Made by a program: the position numbers and the translations under genes | Assembly (NCBI GenBank): GCA_910587555.1 | Contig: CAJULV010000083.1 | Location: 1-13,876 of the forward strand | Direction: 5' to 3' | Source: an uncultured Acetatifactor sp. | Lineage (GTDB): Bacteria > Bacillota > Clostridia > Lachnospirales > Lachnospiraceae | DNA length: 13,876 bases | Notes under the pieces: generated by a model | Told to the model about the DNA's origin: nothing | The model's database searches: none | The model's input: only the letters and a program-made list of their open reading frames with translations | Shown here: piece after piece, positions 1 to 6,868 of the stretch | How the letters are laid out: each line of letters opens with the position of its first letter | Numbering within the stretch: the stretch's first letter is position 1

Positions 1-435
1 CATGATTTCCAGCAAATCCCTGCAGGGAATTCCTAAAATAGGCCGTCCGTCGGAATGGATATTTCCGATCAGCTCCAGCCGTCCCGCCAGAGCCCGCGCC
101 GCTTCCAGTCCAGGCAAAATCAGAAGACTATGTACCTTTCTCACACGGTCCCCTTTTTTATAGATAGAACTGATTTCCCCTGTAATGACAAACCGGGGCT
201 GTCTGCGCTCGCCTGCGCTCTCCAGCCTGTACTCTTTTTTCAGCACATACAGACCATCCTCCGCAGGTTCCAGCTTTTCTTCCAATTCCTCACGCCAGGC
301 CGGATGCGTAAAGTCGCCCGTCCCCACAATATCGATTCCCTTCTTCCTTGCCCACAGATCCAGGTATTCCGGTGTGCAGTCCCTGCTGGTAGCACGGGAA
401 TACCGGGAATGAATATGTAAATCTCCTATATACAT
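1..435 (-). CDS. PHP-domain endonuclease Q-like protein, 5' part only
   Basis: The frame reads leftward off the window edge, so only the first 145 residues are seen. The start is the ATG at 435-433, preceded by a GAGGAAG ribosome binding site. The N-terminus reads MYIGDLHIHSRYSRATS, which has the HxH metal-binding motif that opens PHP phosphoesterase domains. It is followed by GTGDFTHP (about residues 38-45) and GEISSIYKKGDRVRKVH, both typical of the endonuclease Q family, which nicks DNA at deaminated bases. Older annotations call such proteins helicase- or UvrD-associated hypothetical proteins. The remaining metal ligands and the C-terminal zinc region lie outside the window. It sits 30 bp downstream of the discoidin-like gene on the same strand and probably shares its transcript. 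The family call is good; the exact substrate is inferred from the family. Confidence 0.85.
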   Translation of the reverse strand, partial: MYIGDLHIHSRYSRATSRDCTPEYLDLWARKKGIDIVGTGDFTHPAWREELEEKLEPAEDGLYVLKKEYRLESAGERRQPRFVITGEISSIYKKGDRVRKVHSLLILPGLEAARALAGRLELIGNIHSDGRPILGIPCRDLLEIM

Positions 436-465
436 TCTTCCTCACATTCTGCCGTCAGAAAGCGG

Positions 466-1254
466 CTATGCATTTCTCCCATATACTTCAATCTGGCTTA
501 ATGCCGGGAAGGGCGAAGGGTCATCCGCCTTAATCAGGTTGCAAAGCTCCAGCCAGGTAATCTCCTTTTCCGGAAACGTCAGCACCTGCCCATCCGCAGA
601 TTTTTTAAGCGGGAAATCCATTTCACTTCCGTCAGAAAATTTCAAGGTTACCTGGATCCACCAGTTATCGTGGGGAAAGTCGGCGCGGGTGTACAGTATC
701 ACTTTATCCGTTCTGATTTTCCTGCCGAAGTCCAGCTTCATGGCGGCATCATCCTGCCGGTTGATCCCCCAGGAAGTATAGGGCCATCCTCCATGGGACC
801 GATTTGCCCTCACACCGTCTATGGCATTCTTCGCTGCAAATACAGCCTCGCCCCTGGTCTCCACATTGGCGGAAGCATGAGGAAAACAAGGCACATCTCT
901 GTGTTGATCCGCCGGGTTCAATGCCAGATTGCGGTAGCTTTCGATCTCTTCCTGCCTTGCCGCCTCCGCATAGAGATAATGTCTGTCTCCGGAAAACGCC
1001 TTGGGCGAATAGCTGACTCTCTTCTCTCCGAAAGGAATCTGGTAAATCACATTGTCTGTAAGGTATACAAACGCACTGCCCAAAGCATCATCCACCTGCC
1101 AGTTCAGATAAATGTTTTTCTCGGAGGATGCCAGTTCAATGATGTCTCCCTCCTCATAGCTGCGCATACATACCAGATCTACAAAATTCTCTCCGCTGTC
1201 TACACAGATTGTGTTGCCATTCCTGTCTACTACTTTTAGTGATAAGGTTGCCAT
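466..1254 (-). CDS. Discoidin-like (F5/8 type C-like, DUF7402-type) protein
   Basis: This is a 262-residue protein without a signal peptide or membrane segment, so probably cytoplasmic. The ATG at 1254 is preferred over one ten codons upstream (1284) because GAGAG lies eight bases before it and the upstream ATG has no ribosome binding site. Residues 1 to about 95 form a separate N-terminal domain. The C-terminal part starts at NLALNP and contains AKNAIDGVRAN, PYTSWGINRQ, KLDFGRKIRTDKVILYTR and NWWIQVTLKFSDGS, ending with an IEVYG strand. This is the pattern of discoidin-like sugar-binding modules in which the bound element is a galactose-binding-like beta sandwich. No catalytic motif is seen. 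Its ligand is unknown. It is the first gene of a probable two-gene unit with the PHP nuclease and has its own promoter at 1310-1339. Confidence 0.75.
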   Translation of the reverse strand: MATLSLKVVDRNGNTICVDSGENFVDLVCMRSYEEGDIIELASSEKNIYLNWQVDDALGSAFVYLTDNVIYQIPFGEKRVSYSPKAFSGDRHYLYAEAARQEEIESYRNLALNPADQHRDVPCFPHASANVETRGEAVFAAKNAIDGVRANRSHGGWPYTSWGINRQDDAAMKLDFGRKIRTDKVILYTRADFPHDNWWIQVTLKFSDGSEMDFPLKKSADGQVLTFPEKEITWLELCNLIKADDPSPFPALSQIEVYGRNA

Positions 1255-1309
1255 AATATTTTCTCTCTTTTCTTTGCCTTTCATCAGCCATGTTCACAAG
1301 TCTGACACT

Positions 1310-1339
1310 ATCATATACTTAAACGGCTTTTTTTGTCAA
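1310..1339 (-). promoter_or_regulatory. Sigma-A-like promoter for the discoidin-like gene
   Basis: Read on the minus strand, a perfect TTGACA (1339-1334) is followed after 18 bases by TATGAT (1315-1310). It lies about 55 bases upstream of the chosen start codon at 1254 and points at it, so it gives a short leader of about 50 nt. No operator-like dyad was seen around it. Confidence 0.65.
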
Positions 1340-1596
1340 CCTTCCCGGACTTCTGAAGCTGATTTCGCAATGCAAAGCATCAGTACAAAAATATTGTTGT
1401 TTCCGCGAACAATATTCAAGTCTGGATGGATACGTTCAGTAATTTGATTGAACTGGCTGTCATACTCAGTGTAATGTGGATTGGCGCAATCCCGACACAA
1501 CGCCCGGATGTTTCTTGGGCCAAAGGAGATTCCGGGTGCAGAGAAACACCGGGATAAGATTCAGGAGACTTATGAGGAAGAATGCCAAAGATTGCA
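1340..1596. other. Intergenic stretch with short coding-like scraps
   Basis: No gene can be supported here. Two short plus-strand frames look partly protein-like. One at 1426-1557 begins MDTFSNLIELAVILSVMWIG but has no ribosome binding site. The other, open from 1475 to the stop at 1600, contains RMFLGPKEIPGAEKHRDKIQ. They overlap in different frames, as would be seen in a decayed gene carrying frameshifts, but I recognise no family. Treat this as possible gene debris. Confidence 0.25.
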
Positions 1597-1625
1597 TTGA
1601 CTTTTTAACTGTTGGGACATAAACT
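1597..1625 (+). promoter_or_regulatory. Sigma-A-like promoter for the zinc-ribbon/DUF1963-like gene
   Basis: TTGACT at 1597-1602 and TAAACT at 1620-1625 are separated by exactly 17 bases. The predicted transcription start near 1632 leaves a leader of about 88 nt before the start codon at 1720. This promoter could serve the genes from 1720 to 4315. Confidence 0.5.
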
Positions 1626-1719
1626 GAAGGAAAGAGTATTGAGTATACCGTCTTGAAGCCTGGCAGGTTTGTGGAATTCACGGGCTTTAATCACATATAT
1701 AAAAGAAAAGGAGCTGATA

Positions 1720-2745
1720 ATGATGGCAAAATCCCCGTATACCCCGCCTGAGGACTGGACTTCGGAGCAGATTCAGGCAAAACTGGAGAATCTCATCAAT
1801 CATGTGGAGCGTTTGAAAGACGACTGGTGGGACAATGATTTGAAAGGGCTTATCAATGTCCACGGCATATTCTCACCGGAACTGGCCCGGGCTGCCCTGG
1901 AGAAGGAGGTGTACCGCCCCAGCGAGATTTATTACCATGCCCCGGAGGACGTGCGGGACGGCTTGATTGCCAGACTGCTGGAGACAGAGGATTCTCATAC
2001 GGCGGGAAATCTGATGTGCTGCCTGGCCATGCAGGGGGACGATAAGGCGCTTGAGACTCTCTATGAACTGGAGCAGCACCCACGCCCCTGGCGGGAAAAG
2101 CTGTATGTGGGCCCTTCGGTGTACGCCCAGTGCGGCGGCTGGACCTTTGACAAAGCCGGAAAGAGGAGGCAGCTGAATTTCGATACCTGCTATCCCCTCG
2201 TTAAGGGGGACAGAACACAGGATGGCGCCGTTCATATTTTCCGCCCCAGAAAGGATCGGTGCCCGGAGTGCGGCGGCAGGCTGTCGGATTTTCTGGTGTT
2301 GGACGGACGGGATGAACGTCTGCGCTTTCTGGGGATAGACGGCATATTCACTGCCACTGCCTGCCTTGGCTGCATCCCATGGGCCAGCCCGTCCTATTCC
2401 CGCTTTACACTGGACGGAGGCAGCATACCTATTTTCCCTTATGAGGGAAGCGGCGAAGAAGCCATGGAGGACGAGGATGTGGAGCAGATGGGGGACAACC
2501 CCTATGTGCTTGCCGGTGAGCCGGCGCCCCTTTTCTATGGGGCGGACTGGGACGAGGCCAGCACCATTGGCGGCTTCCCGTTCTGGATCCAGGACTGGGA
2601 ATACACCCCTTGCCCTGACTGCGGCAGGCCCATGAAGTTTGTGGCCAAGCTTTCATGGGAGATGCTGGACTTTATGGAAGGATACTGCTATGTGGAGGTA
2701 TGCCCGGAGTGCCAGGTGGCCTCCATGCACCATCAGCAGACCTGA
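1720..2745 (+). CDS. Zinc-ribbon, DUF1963-like protein of unknown function
   Basis: The protein has 341 residues. The start is chosen at the ATG at 1720 (a second ATG follows at 1723) because AAGGAG lies six bases before it; an upstream ATG at 1669 lacks a site. Residues about 15-125 are helical and HEAT-like. Two pairs of CxxC motifs follow: CPEC 181-184 with CLGC 215-218, and CPDC 298-301 with CPEC 328-331, consistent with two zinc ribbons. The segment IGGFPFWIQDWEYTPCPDCGRPMKF near the C-terminus resembles the conserved end of DUF1963 (YwqG-like) proteins, which occur among predicted toxin-immunity proteins. No signal peptide or catalytic motif was seen. It heads a series of accessory genes. 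The fold similarity is moderately sure; the biological role is unknown. Confidence 0.7.
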   Translation: MMAKSPYTPPEDWTSEQIQAKLENLINHVERLKDDWWDNDLKGLINVHGIFSPELARAALEKEVYRPSEIYYHAPEDVRDGLIARLLETEDSHTAGNLMCCLAMQGDDKALETLYELEQHPRPWREKLYVGPSVYAQCGGWTFDKAGKRRQLNFDTCYPLVKGDRTQDGAVHIFRPRKDRCPECGGRLSDFLVLDGRDERLRFLGIDGIFTATACLGCIPWASPSYSRFTLDGGSIPIFPYEGSGEEAMEDEDVEQMGDNPYVLAGEPAPLFYGADWDEASTIGGFPFWIQDWEYTPCPDCGRPMKFVAKLSWEMLDFMEGYCYVEVCPECQVASMHHQQT

Positions 2746-2790
2746 CGAGCGGAAAATTGGCTATTTTGGAGCTGTATTTGCGGTTTTCTG

Positions 2791-3012
2791 GTGATTTGGT
2801 GTACCAATAACACGGGAAATGGGAACATCGGGTTTCTGGCAAAAGAAGGAACCGTGACACAGGTGAAATTCTGGCTGGCAGGCTATCTGGAACAGGGCTT
2901 TTTTAAAGAATTGAGCGCCTGGGCTGATATCACCGCCCAGATAGAAAAGCTTACGGGTAGGATGGAAAAAGAAAAGAGAAAGGAAGAGAAGAAGCATGGG
3001 AAGGTATTTTAG
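2791..3012 (+). pseudogene. Short orphan frame, possible 3' remnant of a lost gene
   Basis: A 73-codon frame beginning with GTG at 2791 has no ribosome binding site and stays in frame with the preceding gene after its TGA at 2743-2745. The middle part (VKFWLAGYLEQGFFKELSAW) looks protein-like. The end is a lysine/glutamate run that simply reads through the purine-rich ribosome binding region of the next gene, and it overlaps that gene by 17 bases. It could be the tail of a gene whose 5' end was deleted, or chance. No family was recognised. Confidence 0.25.
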
Positions 3013-3472
3013 CGATGTGGTGGATCAGGCCATCCAAGACCTTTATTATTGCTGTGATAACGACAAGGCAACAGCGGCGGCGGACGCATTATTGCTTGCG
3101 GCAAAGGAAGATGACGGGGATGCCTGCTATTTCCTGTCTCGCTGCTTTTCCGGCTCCTGTTACAGTTGGGAATACCATCCCTTTGAAGAAAACGAGGCGG
3201 CGGCCTACGCCATGCTCCATCAGGCGATCTCCCTGGGCAGCGCCGCTGCGGTTCTGGGAGCCCTGCGCATGGATATGCTGACACCGGAGCTTAAGGAGAT
3301 CATGCCCTTTGACAGCATTCAGGAGGCATGGGAGATAATCCTTGAAAAAGCCGAAAACGGCTGCGCCTTCTGCCTTGAAAAAAATATCGGTGGAAATATC
3401 GGGAAAATGTCGATTAAAATGTCAATGGAAATGTTGGAAAATACCGACAGAAAAACATCGGAAGAAAAATGA
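2996..3472 (+). CDS. Short Sel1/TPR-like helical protein, perhaps C-terminally truncated
   Basis: This is a 158-residue acidic protein. The ATG at 2996 follows a purine-rich AAAGGAAGAG site. The pattern DDGDACYFLSRCFSG (about residues 39-53) followed by ENEAAAYAMLHQAISLGSAAA (about 64-84) is that of Sel1-like repeats, which pack as alpha-alpha hairpins and mediate protein contacts. After about residue 128 the sequence changes to a low-complexity lysine/methionine/glutamate tail encoded by a degenerate repeat of about 11-12 bp. As I recall, related proteins in Clostridia are longer and continue with aromatic helices, so the gene may have been cut and run into other sequence. Its stop is 18 bp before the next start, suggesting co-transcription with the SMI1-like gene. 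The function is unknown. Confidence 0.6.
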   Translation: MGRYFSDVVDQAIQDLYYCCDNDKATAAADALLLAAKEDDGDACYFLSRCFSGSCYSWEYHPFEENEAAAYAMLHQAISLGSAAAVLGALRMDMLTPELKEIMPFDSIQEAWEIILEKAENGCAFCLEKNIGGNIGKMSIKMSMEMLENTDRKTSEEK

Positions 3473-3490
3473 TTACGGAGGCGCATCGCA

Positions 3491-4315
3491 GTGATAGCAG
3501 AGGAATTGCTTAAGATAAAATCATTTGGCAGCGACAGGAAAAGCGCTGTCACAGAGGGGGACATCTCACAGAAGGAGGCGGAACTGGGATTCTGCCTGCC
3601 TGCAGCCCTGCGGGAGCTGTCCGGGCATCCCATCTACAATGCCGCCCCGCCCGAGCCGCCCCGGGAGAGGGAGCTTCTTTCCATTGCCCCGGTGCTGCAG
3701 TTTCTCTGCGATTTTGCCGAAATCGAGGGCAGGGGGGCAAAGGAGGAAAGCTTGAAACGTGCGGAGGCCCGGCTTGGGAGCCCCCTGCCGCTTCCCATAG
3801 CGGAATTTTACCGCTTCCTGCCCGGCAGGTTTTATGCAAGCTGCAATGTGCTGCGCCCCCTGTCCGGCCTGAAGCCCACAAAGGACGGCAGACTGAATTT
3901 CCTGGAGGAAAATCAGGCGATGTACCACTGGGCGGCGGAGCTGAACAGTCCTTTTCTATACCGCCGCGCCAATGACGGGGTTTCCGGGTGGAGCGCATAT
4001 GGCATTTTGGACGGGTTTCTGGCTGCGGAATTCCTGTGGGCACTGGCCTGTGACGAAGGACTGGGTTTGGTTTTGTGGGAATTCCCGGATTTTGAGCCGG
4101 AGATGCTGCAGGAGGGCGGGAAGCTGAAGGCCTGCCTGTCTCCCATCGCGGGCATTACGGAGCAGATTGCCGAGGGCAATACAAGGAAGCTTTATCAGGC
4201 CATGGAGGGACAGGCTGTTGGGCTGTATGACAGCGAGGAGCGCACCTTCTGGTTTGTTACAAAGGATGAGGCAGCGCAGGAGAGGTTGGAAAATATGCTT
4301 GGATTTACCCCCTAA
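3491..4315 (+). CDS. SMI1/KNR4-like (SUKH-type) protein
   Basis: The protein has 274 residues and starts at GTG 3491, with GGAGG nine bases upstream. The first part carries EAELGFCLPAALREL, and a second, similar motif EARLGSPLPLPIAEFYRFLPG follows around residues 93-113. Both fit the ExxLGxxLPxxLxxFY signature of SMI1/KNR4 domains, so it may hold two copies or an extended one. The middle segment LEENQAMYHWAAEL and SGWSAYGILDGFLAAEFLWAL are also in keeping with the superfamily. In bacteria these cytoplasmic proteins are best known as immunity partners of polymorphic toxins (SUKH superfamily), but no toxin gene is visible here. It is closely spaced after the Sel1-like gene. The family assignment is moderate; the immunity role is inference. 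Confidence 0.65.
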   Translation: MIAEELLKIKSFGSDRKSAVTEGDISQKEAELGFCLPAALRELSGHPIYNAAPPEPPRERELLSIAPVLQFLCDFAEIEGRGAKEESLKRAEARLGSPLPLPIAEFYRFLPGRFYASCNVLRPLSGLKPTKDGRLNFLEENQAMYHWAAELNSPFLYRRANDGVSGWSAYGILDGFLAAEFLWALACDEGLGLVLWEFPDFEPEMLQEGGKLKACLSPIAGITEQIAEGNTRKLYQAMEGQAVGLYDSEERTFWFVTKDEAAQERLENMLGFTP

Positions 4316-4403
4316 GCTTTTTTGACGGTGTCCATGCTGTGGGCATTTGCTTCCATACTATGTACCGACAAGAGGGGATAATCTGAAGGGGAAGGATTGT
4401 CTG

Positions 4404-4613
4404 ATGGCGATAGAGGGGCTGCATATCAAATATGCAAAACTGAAATTCTGTCCCTTGATTATTCCGTCTGTCTACCCGGAGTGCAAGTGTAAGTTTTTTG
4501 AGATGGCTGATGATCGCCTTTGAACGAGCCTTTTTGGTGGGATTTTGACCAACATAACATTGTTGGCGGAGTTGACGCAAAAGGAGCGGATGGAAGGAAC
4601 AGGCCATGAATGA
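4404..4613 (+). pseudogene. Small frame with an internal stop, possible decayed gene
   Basis: ATG at 4404 has an AAGGA site seven bases upstream and opens a 39-codon frame (MAIEGLHIKYAKLKFCPLII...), ending at TGA 4521-4523. The same frame continues after the stop for 29 more codons with protein-like content (FGGILTNITLLAELTQKERM) until 4613. It may be a short real gene of 39 residues or a remnant carrying one nonsense change. It resembles no family I know. The rest of the gap between 4316 and 4736 shows no other supported feature. Confidence 0.25.
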
Positions 4614-4736
4614 TTCTTATGGGAAATAATTAGAGCAGGGGTATGCGCAGCATTGTCTATGGCAGTGAACCGGAATTGAACCGCTTCCTTTCGAGCGGAG
4701 TTGCGAGCAAAAAGCGAAATTTTTTGGAGGGAAATC

Positions 4737-5291
4737 ATGGAAGTTATTGTTATGCGGCATGGTGAAAGAAATGATCAGCCTTGCTATGATAGAGGATTTA
4801 TTGGTCAGGGATTAGAATTAGCGCCATTAACTGATAATGGGGTGAAACAAGCTGAGGAAGCTGCGAAAAATCCTTTGATAGAGGGATGTTCAATTATTGT
4901 ATCATCACCATATACAAGGTGCATGCAAACTGCAGCAATTGTATCCAGAATAAGAAATATACCGCTGAAAGTAGAAATTGATTTACATGAATGGATTCCT
5001 GATTTATCTTTTCAAAATAAAACAGGAGAAGCACAATTATACGGTAATGATTTCTCTCTTAATCAAGGGAGATATCCTGAAGGACAGACACCTAAATGGG
5101 AAAGTATTGACATGATGGAAAAAAGACTCTTAGGCGTTCTAAATAAATATATAAATTATAATAAAATTATGATTGTTACACATGGCATGCTGATGCATCA
5201 AATAAAACCATATGGGCATATACCTGATTGTTTTGTTGATAGTTTTATTTATGATGAACATTTTGTATGTGCTGGTTTTCACAAGAAGTAA
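4737..5291 (+). CDS. Histidine phosphatase family protein (phosphoglycerate mutase-like)
   Basis: The protein has 184 residues. The ATG at 4737 is chosen because GGAGG sits six bases upstream; it puts the catalytic motif at the usual place near the N-terminus. Visible motifs are VMRHGER with phospho-acceptor His8 and Arg7, SSPYTRCMQTA (56-66) with the phosphate-binding Arg61, an acid-bearing LHEW, and IVTHG with the second catalytic His149. These are the expected active-site elements of the RHG phosphatase superfamily, cytoplasmic enzymes acting on small phosphorylated molecules. The substrate cannot be told. The gene is strikingly AT-rich, with A/T at most third positions, in contrast to the GC-rich genes on either side. 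This suggests separate acquisition. The upstream and downstream gaps carry no clear promoter. Confidence 0.85.
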   Translation: MEVIVMRHGERNDQPCYDRGFIGQGLELAPLTDNGVKQAEEAAKNPLIEGCSIIVSSPYTRCMQTAAIVSRIRNIPLKVEIDLHEWIPDLSFQNKTGEAQLYGNDFSLNQGRYPEGQTPKWESIDMMEKRLLGVLNKYINYNKIMIVTHGMLMHQIKPYGHIPDCFVDSFIYDEHFVCAGFHKK

Positions 5292-5336
5292 CTTAGCGTG
5301 TTGTTATAGAAGATATCCTGGAGCGGTTGAAACTAT

Positions 5337-5360
5337 GTTACCGGGAATCCTTCCGGTAAC
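5337..5360 (+). repeat. Short hairpin in the gap before the ADP-ribosylglycohydrolase gene
   Basis: GTTACCGGGAA and TTCCGGTAAC pair around a three-base TCC loop with one unpaired G. No T-run follows, so it does not look like an intrinsic terminator. About 55 bases later CCGGTAC occurs twice two bases apart. The gap 5292-5498 otherwise holds nothing I can call. Confidence 0.35.
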
Positions 5361-5498
5361 ACCATCAGATGATAAAAGCGAGGGAGTGAGAATACACCTG
5401 TTCCCCGGTACTACCGGTACATAGGCCGATGCGGGCCAAAGGTACAGCCGTATCAGAATGGGCATATGCCGTAAAAGGACCAGAAAGGCAGGGAAATT

Positions 5499-6437
5499 AT
5501 GGAAAAGCGTGACAGAATTGCAGGAGGATTTTACGGACTTCTGATAGGGGATGCCCTTGGGGTTCCCTATGAATTTCAGCAGGCGGATCAACTGCCGCCT
5601 TATGAAGAGATTGATATGATACCGCCTGCCGGTTTTAAAAGGACCTATCCGCAGGTGGAGACCGGGACATGGTCGGATGACGGGGCGCAGGCACTGTGCC
5701 TGTTGGACAGTCTTTTAAGCCGGAAGGAATTTTCACTGGACAGCTTTTCCAACATGCTTTTAGACTGGTATGAGAATGGGTCCTGGGCGGTGGGAAACGA
5801 GGTGTTTGATGTGGGGGTTCAGACCGCCCGGGCGCTTCATGCTTACAAAAGAGGACTGCCTGCCCGTGAGTGCGGTCTGGTGAATCCCGAGGGCAAGGGG
5901 AACGGCGCATTAATGAGGGTACTGCCCCTAGCATTATGGCAGGAAGACAGAAAAAAGCTGGTTCAGGATGCCCATCTCCAGTGCCTTATCACCCATGGCC
6001 ATATCTGCAACCAGGTCTGCTGTGCCCTGTACTGTCTTGCAGCAAAAGCCCTGTTGGATGGCAGGAATGCCCGGGAAGCAATCAGGGAAGCCGTTGCGGG
6101 TCTGCGGGAGATCTATCGGGATATGCCGGAGTATGAACAGGAGTTGGAGTGGAGCATACGCCCCGGGGCTTCCTGGGAGGGGAATGGGACGGGCTATGTG
6201 GTGGACTGTCTGAGGAGCGCGTTTATGATATTGGAGCGGACCTCCGGCTATGAGGAGGCTGTAAAACAGGCGGTTCTGTTGGGAAATGATACAGATACGA
6301 CTGCCTGCGTAACAGGCGGACTTGCGGGAATCCTGTATGGTTTTCGGGGGATACCGGAGACGTGGCTTTCCGGTCTGCGGGAACGGGATAAGGCGGCAAA
6401 GCTGTTAGAGCGGCTTCTGTCAGAAAAAGGCATATAG
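5499..6437 (+). CDS. ADP-ribosylglycohydrolase family protein (DraG/ARH-like)
   Basis: The 312-residue protein is of full family length. It starts at ATG 5499 after a weak AGGGA. The N-terminus has GGFYGLLIGDALGVPYEF, with the GDALG loop at 17-21. GTWSDDGAQ (56-64) corresponds to the metal-binding T/S-D-D-T motif, with Asp60 and Asp61. GNGALMRVLPLAL is the conserved mid segment. GNDTDTTA near the C-terminus supplies Asp264 and Asp266 of the second metal site, followed by GGLAGILYGFRGIPETW. These residues coordinate two Mg2+ ions in enzymes that remove ADP-ribose from proteins or nucleic acid. All key residues appear intact, so it is probably active. Such hydrolases reverse ADP-ribosylating toxins in some immunity loci, which fits the company it keeps, but the target is unknown. 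Confidence 0.9.
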   Translation: MEKRDRIAGGFYGLLIGDALGVPYEFQQADQLPPYEEIDMIPPAGFKRTYPQVETGTWSDDGAQALCLLDSLLSRKEFSLDSFSNMLLDWYENGSWAVGNEVFDVGVQTARALHAYKRGLPARECGLVNPEGKGNGALMRVLPLALWQEDRKKLVQDAHLQCLITHGHICNQVCCALYCLAAKALLDGRNAREAIREAVAGLREIYRDMPEYEQELEWSIRPGASWEGNGTGYVVDCLRSAFMILERTSGYEEAVKQAVLLGNDTDTTACVTGGLAGILYGFRGIPETWLSGLRERDKAAKLLERLLSEKGI

Positions 6438-6511
6438 GAGCGGATAAGAATCAAATCCCAGAGCTTTTAGGATCCTATGCTTGAATCGGATGTTCGGATT
6501 AAGAGATATCA

Positions 6512-6575
6512 TAGAGCGTGTTTGAAAATTGCTTCTGACAACTGTGCGTCACAAAGCAATTTCAAACACGCTCTA
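6512..6575. repeat. 64-bp near-perfect palindrome, REP/MITE-like
   Basis: Arms at 6512-6534 and 6554-6575 match over 22 positions with one extra A in the left arm, around a 19-base loop that itself holds a TGAC/GTCA pair. It starts TAGAGCGTGTTTG and ends with the reverse complement. No T-run follows either arm, so a terminator role is unlikely. No obvious target duplication was found at the ends. It sits in the gap 6438-6589, just before the chimeric gene remnants. I suspect a dispersed palindromic repeat of the kind seen in Lachnospiraceae genomes, but only one copy is in this window. Confidence 0.7.
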
Positions 6576-6589
6576 AGGCGGAATACAGC

Positions 6590-6868
6590 ATGGAATATGC
6601 AAAAATTACAATAGGTCCCACATTGCTTACCTATGTGGTTCAGGCTCTTGGCAGGGTACCGGAGAGCCTTTATGACCTTCAGAAGATCAGGAACCTGTCC
6701 TGCGGCGGCAGGCCGGTCTGTCAGGAGCTGATAGATCCCCTTAAGGACACCCTGCCTGAGCGGCTTGAGATTGTAAGGGGAGATTTCAGCATCATTGGAA
6801 AGATGTCAAGGCTGAAGAAACTGGCTATCTCCGCTGTGCCTGTGAAGGATTTTTCTTTTTACCTATGA
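6590..6868 (+). pseudogene. LRR-type protein remnant, 3' end lost
   Basis: The 92-codon frame starts at ATG 6590 with an AAGGCGG-like site. It reads MEYAKITIGPTLLTYVVQAL and then leucine-rich repeat-like strands such as LPERLEIVRGDFSIIGKM and LKKLAISAVPVKDFSF, so it looks like the beginning of a leucine-rich repeat protein. After DFSF the frame leaves the repeat pattern and stops at 6866-6868. At this same place the reading of a different protein (serine hydrolase) starts in another frame. The remaining repeats are missing. It may be translated as a short product but is unlikely to fold as the original protein. Confidence 0.55.

Noticed and set aside
1466..1681. Minus-strand frame of 71 codons in the gap before the zinc-ribbon gene
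   Set aside because: It has no ribosome binding site, no family resemblance, and runs against the promoter at 1597-1625.
4620..4736. Possible tRNA-like or small RNA structure before the phosphatase gene
   Set aside because: A GAACCGGAATTGAACC stretch caught the eye, but no cloverleaf with a 7-bp acceptor stem or anticodon arm could be built.
5337..5360. Hairpin after the histidine phosphatase gene as a terminator
   Set aside because: No T-run follows either arm, and it lies 45 bases beyond the stop codon.
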